64,000 nt of DNA, taken from the NCBI GenBank assembly GCA_051530055.1, contig CM121341.1, positions 19,282,001 through 19,346,000 of the forward strand. The letters run 5' to 3'. The notes below the pieces were generated by a model that saw only the letters and a list, made by a program, of their open reading frames with translations, had not been told where the DNA came from and searched no databases. This document shows, piece by piece, positions 1-11,905 of the stretch. Position 1 is the first letter of the stretch, and every line of letters starts with the position of its first letter. Both the position numbers and the translations under genes were made by a program. The stretch is from Neoechinorhynchus agilis. Lineage: Eukaryota; Acanthocephala.

Positions 1-1690
1 AACGCGGGCAACGACACATCTACTGTTTTTCGAATACCCAAGCCACCGGACGATACATGCAATGAAGCTTGTCGCCAGGCCTCGTCTGATAGCTGGATAT
101 TTAAAATGTGCTCGATACACGCCCTCACAATGTCATCGAGCTTCTTTAACTTATCGACGTGCTTGAAGAAGGAAGCCGTACGCAGTTTATAAAGTAGTTT
201 CGGGATGAAGAGGGTATTCTTGATTAGGAATAGAGCATCGTGTGACGAAAGTTCCCGGACTATCGCACATCATCGTGATGTTCGGGAGTAGATGGTCGAT
301 TTCATTTTCCACATTAGAATCAAAAATACAGCTCTCTAGAAGACTCGGCCGGTCCAGAGTGATCAATTCTATACCGGGTGCCAGATTTCTAAAGCCTTTG
401 GCGATTTCGTTCTGCGCTGACTCGTCTTCAATGTTCATTACCAACAGTTCGCATTTCCCTGCATTAAGCTCAACGCACAATCTCGCAGTCTTCCCAGATC
501 GCGCAGTACTGCGGAGGGATCACCTCCGAGCGTGGCGTCATCCAGGTACCAAACGTTAAAGCTAGACTGGAGAGAGTGCGCTATAGGATTTACTGTAAGG
601 GAGAATGCGATTGGACCGAGAGGGTCTCCCTGCTGTACTCCTCTTTCGGAACAAGTTAGTTAGTCGTTGAACAGCAAAGGAGTCGGGGTCCCGTATGCGT
701 TGAGAAAATAAGGAAAAGCTTCTGGTGCGTGTCTTTTGAGTGCCTCAAACAGGACGGTACGGTGAATGGAACTGAAGGCATTTCTAGAGTCGCACTTCAA
801 AATTACACACGGCGTTGAACGATTGGTGATAAAGTGGCCGAGTGCGTGGACAATGGCTTCGGACCCTCAGGGTGTGCAGCATCCCAGTTGGACTGGACGA
901 AGTTGCTGCCCTATCTCTTCTGCAATACGCTTGCAAAGGATTTTACCTGCGAGCTGACGTAGAGCAGAGCCAGCGGCGATGAGACGAATCCCACCAGTCT
1001 TTTTGTTCAAAGCGCACAAAGATGCGCCAAAAAATAACTCAATTGCCCGCAGATGTAAATTTTTTTCGATGAAAAGGTCGACTAGTCGACAAAGATTGGT
1101 AGCGAGGGAGTGGCCTGCATCTGCAACTGAGAACGACATCATATCCTTTAGATGCTGAAGACGAAGCCCACGGTGAAGAAGGATATGGCCATTCTCAGTT
1201 CAACTGTCGAAGTGGAGTGTCTTTGAGGGACGGAACATGTAGGAATTTCTGTCTGGGTTCAACTTTGCGGATGCTTCAAATTTAAACCCTGAAATGCGGA
1301 GGGCGAATCACTTGCAAACGTATCAGAGGAGGACAAAATACGGACTGCTCCCCGAAAATCTCCATCGGCGAGTTTTGAAGATACGCGCTCAGCAAGCGTT
1401 CTCGTAGATGTTCGATGGCAGTTAGTCTCATTCGCACGTTGTTTGGAATCCTCCTTTGCTAAACGACGAATGCTCAAGAAACTTTCCTCAAAGAATACGA
1501 GGCGTCTTTTGATTGCCGCAGTGAGGGACCCCTCCGAACTGTCGCCAGCGGAAAGTACAAGTCTGGGGCAGTCCAGCAAAAGGGCGGTGAGTCATTTAGC
1601 TACTAGATATCGTGCTCCCTTTGGGATCAGTTTCAGAATGTTGCTGGGAAGAACACGCACGAGGACCAAATCCCCCACAACGTGATTTGA
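1..1690 (-). mobile_element. Degenerate non-LTR-type reverse transcriptase element, cut by the window edge
   Basis: Read on the minus strand, about 1690 to 1 carries a broken RT polyprotein. The N-terminal side (1579-1259) has a KLADGDFRGAVRILSS block. Next comes the RT start (1142-867) with NKKTGGIRLIAAGSALRQLA. At about 645-540 are the RT motifs GVQQGDPLGP and WYLDDATLGGD; YLDD is the catalytic aspartate pair. The C-terminal part (480-1) holds the GGLGIRK block. The blocks lie in different frames and stops interrupt them, for instance a frame shift near 478, so the copy is dead. The motif set belongs to a family of invertebrate RT genes often labelled R2-like or simply RVT; I cannot place its clade. 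A 3' fragment of apparently the same family lies at 43940-44166. Confidence 0.8.
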
Positions 1691-1720
1691 CGGGCCCATG
1701 AATGCGCAATCCGCGGTTAA

Positions 1721-1976
1721 AACAAATGTTTATTTTGGACCGATATTACGAAGTAGTACCAAGCGAGAGGCCCATTGGAACTTTCACTTGCGGGAGCTTT
1801 GCTTATATTGAAAGAGGTGAAAAGTGGGACTGATGGTCGTTGGCAGGAAATGGCCAACGTGCAACGTGTAATGGGATGGGTTGACTTCGCTAATTCTACT
1901 TTTGTAGATCGCGTGTTTTTTTCAGGATGCTGAATAAGGAAACCCCTAAAATATCGATCCAAAATAAACATTTGTT
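1721..1976. mobile_element. Short inverted-repeat element (MITE-like), 256 bp
   Basis: Arms of 27 bp, 1721-1747 and 1950-1976, are reverse complements with one mismatch. The outer arm begins AACAAATGTTTATTTTGG. The interior has no family protein, and the minus-strand open frame across it mainly reads through the arms. TA occurs next to both ends, which would fit a Tc1/mariner-type target duplication, but the exact ends are ambiguous by a base or two. It lies immediately beside the degenerate RT element. Confidence 0.65.
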
Positions 1977-2639
1977 ATCAACTACGTACAGTACTCAAAC
2001 AAGGACATTTAAAAAAATGCGAGCAAAGTTGATGCTTCAAAAATACACTAGTCTACAGCTACTCTGAAAATAGATTGATTTCATTATACTCGTGCCCAGC
2101 TGAGTCGATAAAGATTGCGAACAATTTAAAGTCGAAATATTCACCATAAAAAAGTGGGTTTATGTTTTAGCGAGTGTTTACTCGGAAGCAAAGAAACCAC
2201 GTAAATCATCTAATGACAGAGTCGTCATCATTTCGTGGAAGCAGTCTTTTTAACCGAAATTACAGTATTACGGTGATAGAAGACTCGCACGTGATAATAT
2301 TGGCCAACACTCAACAAAGAAGACTTCCAAAGTATGCAGAATAAAATTCAAATTAAACTTCTTTTTTAAACTGGGAATGTCTCAAAAATTTGCTCCAGCT
2401 TACAACATGAATTCACGAATATGAGATCCATTAGAATCCCCGCGCTGACAAACGAATTCAACGTCACATAAATCAACAGTCTTCATGTCGCTTACAGCAC
2501 GGATATAGCAAATTGTCACAGTGGTGGCGTTTACTTAGCGACTCTCTGTGTTGGCAAGGCGTAGACATCATAACCGTTAGAACGATTGAAAATGTCGTTT
2601 TCTCTTGCGGGGCTTTTTTCACCGAGCGGTGTATTTAAG
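1977..2639. other. Intergenic, upstream of the desaturase gene
   Basis: AT-rich sequence with no open frame of note and no repeat shared with the rest of the window. It should hold the promoter and 5' UTR of the desaturase gene. No clear core-promoter motif could be assigned. Confidence 0.5.
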
Positions 2640-3889
2640 ATGTCCAACGCTGAAGACAGTACCAACCCACAGTTTGAGTACGTCTACACGGATGAACCAC
2701 ACGCTCAGCGACGGGCTCTTATACTCGGTTAGTAAAAATACTTGGTTTTTTGCACGGGCGAGCGTCCAGAGATGAAATGATTTAAATTTACAGTATCGTA
2801 GTTACTTTCCTACAATCGCGAACCCAGCGATATTCTTTAGGATTAGAACCAGTATCACCGTACGATTGATTGTTGTCTAATAACGCCAAAACTGTTTGTT
2901 TAGCTGCGCACCCAGAAATAAAGGATCTAATGAAGCCGGACAAACGTATAGCCCTTCAAATTGTCGCAATGAGTTTTCTACAGATATTGATCGCCGTATT
3001 TGCTCCTAAAATGTCGTGGAAAATCTTTCTTGTCGTGGCTTATTTCATTGGTGGTACCGTTAATCATTCACTTTCCCTTGGATTACATGAACTGTCCCAT
3101 CACACCGCCTTTGGATATCGACATCAATGGCTCCACAATTTGGTAGCGATAATATGCAATCTTCCACTTGGAGTGCCAGCATATTTCACTTTTAAAAAAT
3201 ATCATCTCGATCATCATCGATATTTGGGCGATGAAGTATACGATACAGATATCCCGAGTTGGATGGAAGTAAAAATTTATGTCTCAATGATTGGTAAACT
3301 ATTATTTATCATTTTAAGGCAATGAAGATACCAGCCAGATCTAGGTTGCTTGTGATCTTCATTGTCGTACAGCCGCTGTCCTATTGCTTACGACCATTGA
3401 TTATGAATCCAAAGCGTATACTAATCGGCGAGGTTTATTTCTGGTTAATCCATATTATATTTGCGACAATGATTACGACATTCTCAGGTCCATCCTCTAT
3501 TTTGTATCTCCTCGCTAGTACCTTTCTTGGGCTTAGCCTTCATCCCATTTCCGGTCATTTTATTTCTGAGCATTATGTGTTTCACAAGGGATTTGAAACT
3601 TACTCTTACTATGGCCCACTAAATGCACTAACTTTCAATGTCGGATATCACAATGAACATCATGATTTCCCGTTTATACCTGGCTATTATCTTCCAACCG
3701 TAAGTTCACTTCGTTTCCCTCACATTTATATGTATAATAAAATCAAAAAAGGTGAAGGCAATAGCTTCAGAATTCTACGATCCTCTGCCTCATTACAATA
3801 GCTGGATAAAAGTGCTGTATGATTTTATTACCGATCCAGACATAACCCTTGAAAGCCGAGTGAAACGACGCAGAAAAATTGGGCAATGA
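2640..3889 (+). CDS. DEGS1: Sphingolipid delta(4)-desaturase (dihydroceramide desaturase)
   Basis: Converts dihydroceramide to ceramide in the ER membrane. Model: join 2640-2727, 2904-3293, 3335-3699, 3752-3889, giving 326 aa, close to the usual 323. All three introns are GT-AG and close the frame; two are only 41 and 52 nt. The N-terminus has the family block [12 protein letters not shown]. The three di-iron histidine boxes are present: HELSH (residues 91-95), HLDHH (about 130-134) and HNEHH (about 260). Hydrophobic segments lie between boxes one and two and after box two, and the C-terminus reads [12 protein letters not shown] as in animal orthologues. An in-frame ATG 16 codons upstream (2592) is an alternative start; 2640 matches family length better. 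The next gene is convergent. Confidence 0.93.
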
Positions 3890-4295
3890 ATGAGAGTGTA
3901 ATTGTAGAATGACAATCCTTAAATGGATTTGTTTGTTCTCAAGAAAGAGTAAGTTCGCGAGTTAGGTCAGCTAGGTTATTAGAAGGAAAGATTATTTTGG
4001 ATTAATCCATTTTAGTAGATCTTAAAAGCGGCTGGTGTTTAAAAACCCTTAGTCTTGGGAACGATCGAAATTATGGTGTTCATTTAGCCGTTGTCTACAT
4101 CGGTGCACCAGCGATTTCTAAGACATTTATTGCATCACTTCCAATTCATCGTACCCAGTGCAGAAAAAACTATGATACTCCACCCTTCCGACCGCAAGCA
4201 ATAAAGGTTTTTCTATAAAACTAATTTAAGTAATCATTTTAATTTGGTAGGTTATTTTTGAATCCCAATTAATAATCTCAAAGCAGATAGTACTC
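3890..4295. other. Intergenic between convergent genes
   Basis: Short AT-rich 3' flank shared by the converging desaturase and dehydrogenase genes. AATAAA occurs at about 4200. Nothing else recognised. Confidence 0.5.
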
Positions 4296-5169
4296 TCATA
4301 ACCTAAGACCAGCGTCTAATCTGATGTTTGTACCATTAAGATACTTATTCTCGATTATACATTTAACGAGCTGAGCGAATTCTGAAGCTTTGGCAGACCT
4401 TTTCGGGAAGGCGACTTTGGCATCTAAAAACTTCTTTTGGTCGCTGCTTACCTCACTAGTCATTAGTGGCGTTTGCACCATTCCTGGTGATACACCGCAC
4501 ACTCGGATTCCATATGGACCAAGTTCTCGTGCCAGTGGAAGAGACATTGCATTAATTGCTCCTTTACTTGCCGCATAACCACATTGAAACCTCTGACCGT
4601 CGGTTGCGGCAATGCTACTCACATTCACTATAACACCTCTGTTTCCATCATCGTCTAACGGATCAGCGTGCACCATCAGTGGGCAACCGAATCGGATAAT
4701 GTTAAAGGTACCCAAGACATTTACGTTCATTACTTTCTGGAATTTTTGCAATGAATGTTTTTCAAATGACTTATCACCTTTCAGCAATGGTTCGCTTAAA
4801 CTTATTCCAGCACAATTTACCAAAACGTTTAAATGGCCGAATTTTGACTGAATTTTTCAGCGAATTTCCACTGCCCAAAGTCGACATGTAGTGGAGAAGT
4901 GCCTTAAGAAATACTCTTTCAACCGAATCTTCATTTGTTATATCCGCAGGGAGCCAGAGAATCCGCTCTTTGAATTCCAGGAGACTTGCAGGCATCTCAT
5001 CATTCATGTCAATCAATGCTGCTTTTGTCCCAGGTTGACTGAGTAGTAACCTCGAAGTTTCCAATCCAAGTCCCGATGCTGCCCCCGTTACAAGGCAGTG
5101 AAATTTACTTACATGAATGCTTGCAGAAACGACTAGTACTTTTCGTAGCAGATTATTTAGACAACTCAT
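4296..5169 (-). CDS. HSD17B10: 3-hydroxyacyl-CoA dehydrogenase type 2 (HSD17B10-like, SDR family)
   Basis: Mitochondrial short-chain dehydrogenase of isoleucine and fatty-acid oxidation; in animals also a structural subunit of the tRNA m1R9 methyltransferase and mitochondrial RNase P complex. The upstream exon begins at 5169 and carries the NAD-binding motif TGAASGLGL; the downstream exon (from about 4854) carries NCAGIS, the catalytic YAASKGA (Tyr-x3-Lys) and the family ending NGTNIRLDAGLRL. The residues before the NAD motif are basic and hydrophobic, as expected for mitochondrial import. One small intron is needed at about 4855-4920: the acceptor TTCAG before SKFGHLNVLVNCAG is clear, but the donor is not. 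A GT donor would shorten the helix, and a GC donor after AAG fits length better. Two exons, about 260 aa. Confidence 0.88.
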
Positions 5170-5848
5170 TGAAAAAAGCTCAATGCGAGTTCAAGTTAAA
5201 AGAAACACCATCTTTTTTCTAGCATTTTCTGATGAATCAGCGTACCTCCATTTTCTTAGAAACAAGAAGCAGGTTGAAAGTGGTAAGTCAACGACTTGGC
5301 GAGAATCGCATTTTGCTTTAGTTGCTCATAGTACGAAGAGACTATCTCCTCGAAAGACGACGTTGTTCAGCACATAAAAGGATGTTTTCTGCGTAAACTC
5401 ATCGATTTGAACGTGGACTTCAAATTGATTAAAAGCATCCATATTTTTATTGAAATGATGAAAATGCATATTTGTGATTTCTGGTACAAGTAAACGTCTT
5501 CGAGAACATTTACATACAGCTTAAAGGTTTTTTGAACACTGAATCGAAGCAATGAAGATTCGAGATCAAAAACATCCTTCATGTTTATTTTTGCCAATAG
5601 ATCAAGAAGAACAACAGAGAAACGAGTAACCGCAGCAAGAAACGGAATCCATTTTAAGACTTAAGAAAGCACAAACTGATTGCGATACAACTTAATCGTG
5701 GATTTGTCTATAACGCTAACAATCTTTGTGCCAAAATTTTTTGTAAAGCGTATTTCTTGAAGGTTTTGGAGCTTTTCAGTTTTATACAGTTGCCCACACA
5801 CTTCGTTGACCCTAAACCGCGTCTTTAAACAACGAAGATAAGACTCCA
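5170..5848. other. Intergenic, unresolved open frames
   Basis: No recognised gene. Minus-strand frames at 5840-5660 and 5640-5370 read like weak coding sequence (for example VTRFSVVLLDLLAKINMKD) but match no family I can name and lack clear splice sites. A plus-strand frame at about 5181-5377 is equally unsupported. Confidence 0.35.
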
Positions 5849-7292
5849 ATGATTGTTTTTAGAGCAATGCCACTTTCCACAGTAGTTAAATCGTTCTTCA
5901 TGTCGCGGATGGCACTCTTGTTTATTCAGGTATGTAAAATAATAACGTGTAAATTAGAGTGACTTTTCTAAAGTTCCTTGCATTTACGTTTCTGCCACAT
6001 CACGAATCAATGGACGCGTTCATACCCAAAATATCAGTACACGATTACTGGTCTTCTCATTTGTTTGGAGGTTTAAACCATTGGGACGCAAGGTACTTCT
6101 TGTATATCGCTGAAAACGGATATACCTTCGAACCAGCGATTGCATTCCTTCCGGTCGCTCCAATGGCCTTTCGGTCAATAAACGCGTTGTTTAAACGAAT
6201 CGGCGCATCAACTCTGCTGCTTTCTGCAATTATCGTTAACGCAGTATCCTCATTTACTTGTTGTATCGCAATGTACACTTTTTTCCGAACCAATTTGCAT
6301 CTATCGGACATTGAATCCACACTCAGTGTAATAATGTTCCTAATCAATCCAGCAAACATTTTCTTTGTAGCGCCATACACCGAACCGCTTTTCCTGTTAT
6401 TTCAACTGATCATTTGTACCGCTCTTATTGGCCGTTCCAATCGACCAAGCGTATTCGCGGAACGAATCATTCAAAAGTCTCTGCCGGTTGCATTGTCACT
6501 GGCTAGTCTTACTAGATCAAACGGACTACTCAATTCTTTGCTGATATTTTCAACAATCCCATGGAGCAACTCATCGCAAACTGCTTTAAGGATACTTCTA
6601 AAATGCACAATCTTAACTGCATTTTGTGTCGCACCATTCGGAATCCATCAGGTAGCTTGTTATTTTCGATTTTGTACCAATAATTCTGCGACAATCCAAT
6701 CTGTGAACGTCATCAGTTTAAATCTTCTGAACATCGATGAATCAATCGACGTGTGTAAATCAAGCAAAGCCTTTCATCTGTTGCCTTACAGTGCAGTACA
6801 AAGAAAGTATTGGAATGTCGGCAATGCGTTCGCTTACTGGTCTCTTAGAAATATTCCTAACTTCATTATCAGCATACCAACAATTGTTACAAGCGTCCAT
6901 TGTCTCGCAAATGTGAATCCTACAGAGTTCTCAAGCGGAAATAACAACCTCTTGGATTTCATTAGAGCGCAGAAACTCCTGCTTGGAATAATGCTTTCAA
7001 CTGGTATTGTGTTTGTACACATTCAGGTATACAAATCGATCGATCAGATCTTACCAAAATGTAAATTTAGGTCCTAACAAGGTTCATTTTCGCTGCTGTG
7101 CCATTGTTGTACATTTTCTGCGCCAAGCAAGTTTTATCGCAGTATCCAGAATATGCACGAGGAAATTGCAATTCTTGCAAGGATGTTCTAAAACTACTTT
7201 GGAAGACGAAATCCAACACATACGTCATGTTTTTCTTAAGTTATTCGTTTATAGGAACCGTGGCATTTTCAACTGGATTGCCATGGACTTAA
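5849..7292 (+). CDS. PIGV: GPI mannosyltransferase 2 (PIG-V)
   Basis: ER multispanning enzyme that adds the second mannose to the GPI-anchor precursor from dolichol-phosphate mannose. Model: join 5849-5929, 5974-7026, 7071-7292, 451 aa; both introns are 44 nt, GT-AG and in phase 0. Family blocks in order: GLNHWDARYFLYIAENGY with a HWD motif near the first lumenal loop, NPANIFF, TRSNG, KYWNVG, NIPNF, HIQVLTRF across the last splice, and a terminal GLPWT like the FLPWT ending of the human protein. Many hydrophobic segments fit the roughly eight-span topology. A second in-frame ATG lies at 5867. The gene is divergent from the dehydrogenase gene. Confidence 0.92.
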
Positions 7293-7797
7293 GATTCGTC
7301 GTCGAATGCAAACATTAGTGAGAGTATCGAACAAAATAAATATGAAATTAGAGAACCACATGATTACTTTTAGGACTGCCAAAGGGTTTTTACATAATCC
7401 ATGCTCGCCAATGACTCATAACCAACGAGTACGATATACGGTTGAATGGTGGAAACTCACTGAATCTAAGGATCCAGAATGTTGAATACAAACCTCATAA
7501 CGGCATAGCCCGTATTGATGGGCGGTGTGGAAAATTATTAGAAGTGTAAGTCATGTTCAAATACATCTAAGAAAATCAAAGATACATGGGTCTTTTGCTT
7601 TGTTAACTAACAAATAAACGTGTTATTATTATAGCCGACAGCTAGAGATTTTTGCAATTGTTAACGATAGCTAAAAACATTCTTATGATCAAAAATCGAT
7701 ATGAACTTGCATAAGTCACGATGCTATTGCGATTATTTCAAAAGCTCTACACATTTGCGTCCGGTGACTTGATTTACGAATTTGTTTTAGAATTATT
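7293..7797. other. Intergenic between PIGV and the satellite
   Basis: AT-rich, no open frame of note. An AATAAA at about 7336 may serve as the PIGV polyadenylation signal. Nothing else recognised. Confidence 0.5.
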
Positions 7798-7866
7798 GTG
7801 TAGAAGTCTACACCCGCGATAAATGATTATTTCGATTAACGACGTTCCCCGAACCTCGTCTAGTTC
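7798..7866 (-). repeat. Inverted copy of the 70-bp satellite unit
   Basis: Reverse-complementing this stretch gives the satellite order: GACGAGGTTC, then AACGTC, then TAATCGAAAT, then a CGGGTG/AGACTTCTA end. It is a diverged single unit lying head to head with the main array, about 20-30 bp from its first unit. Confidence 0.65.
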
Positions 7867-7894
7867 ATCATAAGTTCTAAAATACAAGTATATG

Positions 7895-10308
7895 AGTACC
7901 CGACGAAGTATAAAAAGAACGTCCGTCTTTAATCGAAATATTCATTTACCGCAGGTGAATACTTCTAAACAGTACCCGACGAGGTTCGAAGAACGTCTTT
8001 AATCGAAATATTCATTTACCGCAGGTTAAGACTTCTAAGCAGTACCCGACGAGGTTCAAAGAACATCTTTAATCGAAATATTCATTTACCGCACGTGAAG
8101 ACTTCTAAACAGTACCCGACGAGGTTCGAAGAACGTCTTTAATCGAAATATTAATTCACCGCAGGTGAAGAGTTCTAAACAGTACCCAACGAGGTTCAAA
8201 AAACGTCTTTAATCGAAATATTAATTTACCGCAGGTGAAGACTTCTAAACAGTACCCGACGTGGTTCAAAGAACGTCCTTAATCGAAATATTCATTTACC
8301 GCAGGTGAAGACTTCTAAACAGTACCCAACGAGATTCAAAGAGCGTCTTTAATCGAAATATTCATTTATCGCAGGTGAAGACTTCTAAACAGTACCCGAA
8401 GAAGTTCAAAGAACGTCTTTAATCGAAATATTCATTTACCGCAGGTGAAGAGTTCTAAACAGTATCCGACGAGGTTCAAAGAACGTCTTTAATCGAAATA
8501 TTCATTTACCGCAGGTGAAGACTTCTAAACAGTACCCAACGAGGTTCAAAAAACGTCTTTAATCGAAATATTCATTTACCGCAGGTGAAGACTTCTAAAC
8601 AGTACCCAACGAGGTTCAAAGAACGTCTTTAATCGAAATATTCATTTACCGCAGGTTAAGACTTCTAAACAGTACCCGAAGAAGTTCAAAGAACGTCCTT
8701 AATCGAAATATTCATTTACCGCAGGTGACGACTTCTAAACAGTACCCAACGAGGTTCAAAAAACGTCTTTAATCGAAATATTCATTTACCGCAGGTGAAG
8801 ACTTCTAAACAGTACCCGACGAGGTTCAAAGAACATCTTTAATCGAAATATTCATTTACCGCAGGTGAATACTTCTAAACAGTACCCAACGAGGTTCAAA
8901 GAACGTCTTTAATCGAAATATTCATTTACCGCAGGTGAAGACTTCTAAACAGTACACGACGAAGTTCAAAGAACGTCTTTAATCGAAATATTCATTTACC
9001 GCAGGTGAATACTTCTAAACAGTACCCAACGAGGTTCAAAGAACGTCTTTAATCGAAATATCCATTTACCGCAGGTGAAGACTTTTAAACAGTACCAAAC
9101 GAAGTTCAAAGAACGTCTTTAATCGAAATATTCATTTACCGCAGGTGAATACTTCTAAACAGTACCCAACGAGATTCAAAGAACGTCTTTAATCGAAATA
9201 TTCATTTACCGCAGGTGAAGACTTCTAAACACTACCCGACGAGGTTCAAAGAACATCTTTAATCGAAATATTCATTTACCGCAGGTGAATACTTCTAAAC
9301 AGTACCCAACGAGGTTCAAAGAACGTCTTTAATCGAAATATTCATCTACCGCAGGTGAAGACTTCTAAACAGTACCCAACGAGGTTCAAAAAACGTCTTT
9401 AATCGAAATATTCATTTACCGCGGGTGAAGACTTCTAAACAGTACATGACGAAGTTCAAAGAACGTCTTTAATCGAAATATTCATTTACCGCAGGTGAAG
9501 ACTTCTAAACAGTACCCAACGAGGTTCAAAGAACGTCTTTAATCGAAATATTCATTTACCGCAAGTGAAGACTTCTAAACAGTACCATACGAGGTTCAAA
9601 GAACGTCTTTAATCGAAATATTCATGTACCGCAGGTTAAGACTTCTAAACAATACCCGACGAGGTTCAAAGAACGTCTTTATTCGAAATATTCATTTACC
9701 GCAGGTGAAGACTTCTAAACAGTAGCCAACGAGGTTCAAAGAACGTCTTTAATCGAAATATTCATTAACCGCAGGTGAAGACTTCTAAACAGTACCCGAC
9801 GAGGTTCAAAGAACGTCTTTTATCGAAATATTCATTTACCGCAAGTGAATACTTCTAAACAGTACCCAACGAGGTTCAAAGAACGTCTTTAATCGAAATA
9901 TTCATTTACCGCAGGTGAAGACTTCTAAACAGTACCCAACGAGGTTCAAAGAACATCTTTAATCGAAATATTCATTTACCGCAGGTGAAGACTTCTAAAG
10001 AGTACCCGACGAGGTTCAAAGAACATCTTTAATCGAAATATTCATTTACCGCAGGTGAATACGTCTAAACAGTACCCAACGAGGTTCAAAGAACGTCTTT
10101 AATCGAAATATTCATTTACCGCAGGTGAATACGTCTAAACAGTACCCAACGAGGTTCAAAGAACGTCTTTAATCGAAATATTCATTTACCGCAGGTGAAG
10201 ACTTCTAAACATTACCCTACGAGGTTCACAGAACGTCTTTATTCGAAATATTCATTTACCGCAGGTGAAGACTTCTAAACAGTACCCAACGAGGTTCAAA
10301 GAACGTCT
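7895..10308 (+). repeat. Satellite array, 70-bp unit, about 34 copies
   Basis: Perfectly phased 70-bp tandem repeat. Each unit contains AATCGAAATATTCATTTACC, GCAGGTGAAGACTTCTAAAC and AGTACCCGACGAGGTTCAAA followed by GAACGTCTTT. Units differ by only a few substitutions, such as CCCGAC/CCCAAC and GAAG/GAAT, suggesting recent homogenisation. There are no unique spacers between units and no open frame crosses the array. The last unit runs straight into 28S-derived sequence at about 10309. Confidence 0.95.
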
Positions 10309-10555
10309 ATATATAATCCTTTCTTTAGTGTCGAAGGAGTGTCTGGTCTGAGAACACAGACTGATTGGGAGTTTGACTGGGGCGGTACATCTGTTAAAAC
10401 CTAACGCAGGTGTCCTAAGGCAATCTCAGCGTGGACAGAAACCTCGCATAGAGCGAAAGGGCAAAAGATTGCTAGATCTTGATTTTCAGTACGAATAAAG
10501 ACAATGAAAGTTTGGCTTGTCGATCATTTTGAATTTTACGAGTTTTAAGCAAGAT

Positions 10556-10594
<39 letters not shown>

Positions 10595-10617
10595 GGCCAA
10601 GCGTCCACAGCGACGTC

Positions 10618-10655
<38 letters not shown>

Positions 10656-10698
10656 GGATGCAAAAGTCCCATAGCGTTGGATTGTTCACCCATTAATA

Positions 10699-10736
<38 letters not shown>

Positions 10737-11216
10737 TAGTTTTACCCTACTGTTGAGCTGGTTGTTGTAATAGCAATCTTGCTAAGTACGAGAGGAACCG
10801 CAGGTTTGGACATCAGGTACACGCACTCGGTCGAGAGGCCGATGGTGCGAAGCTTCGGCCGCAGGATTACGACTGAACGCCTCTAAGTCGGAAGCCTACC
10901 TAGGAGCAACAACACTAATGCGCACTAGGCGGTCTGGATTTTTTACAAATGCGAGAACGAGCGAAGTTTTCCACGCGGAAATTACGTTTCTTCTCGACGA
11001 TTTATCCGCCAGCGGCGACTTTATCATCTGCGCTCAGTGTCTACTTATAAAATGAATTGACCAGCGTAGTTGGCAGCCGTGTTTAATATCTCGCTGTACT
11101 TGTGCGTTAAATCATTTGCAGACGACCTAATTCTCGGTAAACGTGTCGTAAATAGTAGAGTAGCCACCAAACTGCGAACTATTGAGACTTATCGTTTTAA
11201 CCGGGGGATTTGTGTG
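10309..11216 (+). rRNA. 28S rRNA, 3' portion (partial)
   Basis: Starts in the D10 expansion region; the first strongly conserved block is GGGAGTTTGACTGGGGCGGT at 10367. Further universal blocks follow: AACGCAGGTGTCCTAAGG, GATCTTGATTTTCAGTACGA, the GTTACCACAGGGATAACTGG peptidyl-transferase region, GACGTCGCTTTTTGATCCTT, and AGTACGAGAGGAACC (sarcin-ricin loop). The 3' end is placed at about 11216 from the ATCATTTGCAGACGACCTAA and GGGGGATTTGTGT blocks that close animal 28S genes. The 5' part of this copy is missing, replaced by the satellite. Confidence 0.93.
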
Positions 11217-11444
11217 CTAAAGACACACGTCACCCATCCATATCCCCCGAGTGACGCAATAGTGCACAGACTTGATAGAAAATGCTTCAGAAATGACAAC
11301 GCCTATGCTTCAAAGTACGAAACTTCTTATGCTGTGACGATTATGATGGTCCGATCAACAACCTTGAAGTAGGATGGCGCGGTCGAGAAGCATATGATGT
11401 GTGCTATGACGTGATAATAGGGGGATATCCGGTGTGAAACTTAA
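11217..11444. other. rDNA intergenic spacer, unique part
   Basis: Unique spacer downstream of 28S, presumably containing Pol I termination signals. No motif could be assigned. Confidence 0.5.
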
Positions 11445-11479
11445 AGTCTCGTGACGTAAGCAATGTAAATGTGTTGAGC

Positions 11480-11508
11480 GGGGTTCAAAACCTGGGTATA
11501 TATGAGGG
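11480..11508 (+). promoter_or_regulatory. Putative spacer promoter copy 1
   Basis: Reads GGGGTTCAAAACCTGGGTAT followed by ATATGAGGG; it differs from the other copies at one base (TATAT for TACAT). Confidence 0.5.
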
Positions 11509-11876
11509 AGACCCTCCATCGGGATCCCTCTCAAGGCAAAGCATAGGACAGGCTATGCAAGGTTGTGCTAGACTGTGACGTCATTGATAGCTCTCTGAGC
11601 GCGACAGAGAAGCATGTGGTATAAAAAAGGGTTCATGCTGGTGTGACATCATTGAACGCTCTATGAGCATGGCCGAGAATCGTGAGGTATAAAAAGGTTC
11701 ATGTTGTTGACCTAATTGATAGCTCTCTGAGAACGGCAGAGAAGCAAGAGGTGTCAGGTATGTGACGTAAGCAAGGTTGGCAAAAATGTCGAATGTTGAC
11801 ATATACACGGAAGAAAAATATTCAAAATTGAGAAAATGCTTGGTCTTATGACGTAAGCAATGTAAATGTGTTGAAC

Positions 11877-11905
11877 GGGGTTCAAAACCTGGGTATACAT
11901 GAGGG
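11877..11905 (+). promoter_or_regulatory. Putative spacer promoter copy 2
   Basis: Reads GGGGTTCAAAACCTGGGTAT followed by ACATGAGGG, matching the copy upstream of 18S over about 25 bases. Confidence 0.5.

Noticed and set aside
1717..1971. 84-codon minus-strand frame across the inverted-repeat element
   Set aside because: It starts and ends in the terminal repeats and has no protein-like pattern.
5181..5377. Plus-strand frame starting MRVQVKRNTIFF, briefly reminiscent of elongin B
   Set aside because: Similarity does not extend beyond the first dozen residues and no splice pattern rescues it.
5367..5849. Minus-strand frames vaguely like an ANTH-domain protein
   Set aside because: No diagnostic motif, no clear splicing, and overlap with PIGV exon 1.
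7895..10308. CRISPR-like appearance of the 70-bp array
   Set aside because: Units are contiguous with no unique spacers, and the context is a eukaryotic genome; it is a satellite.
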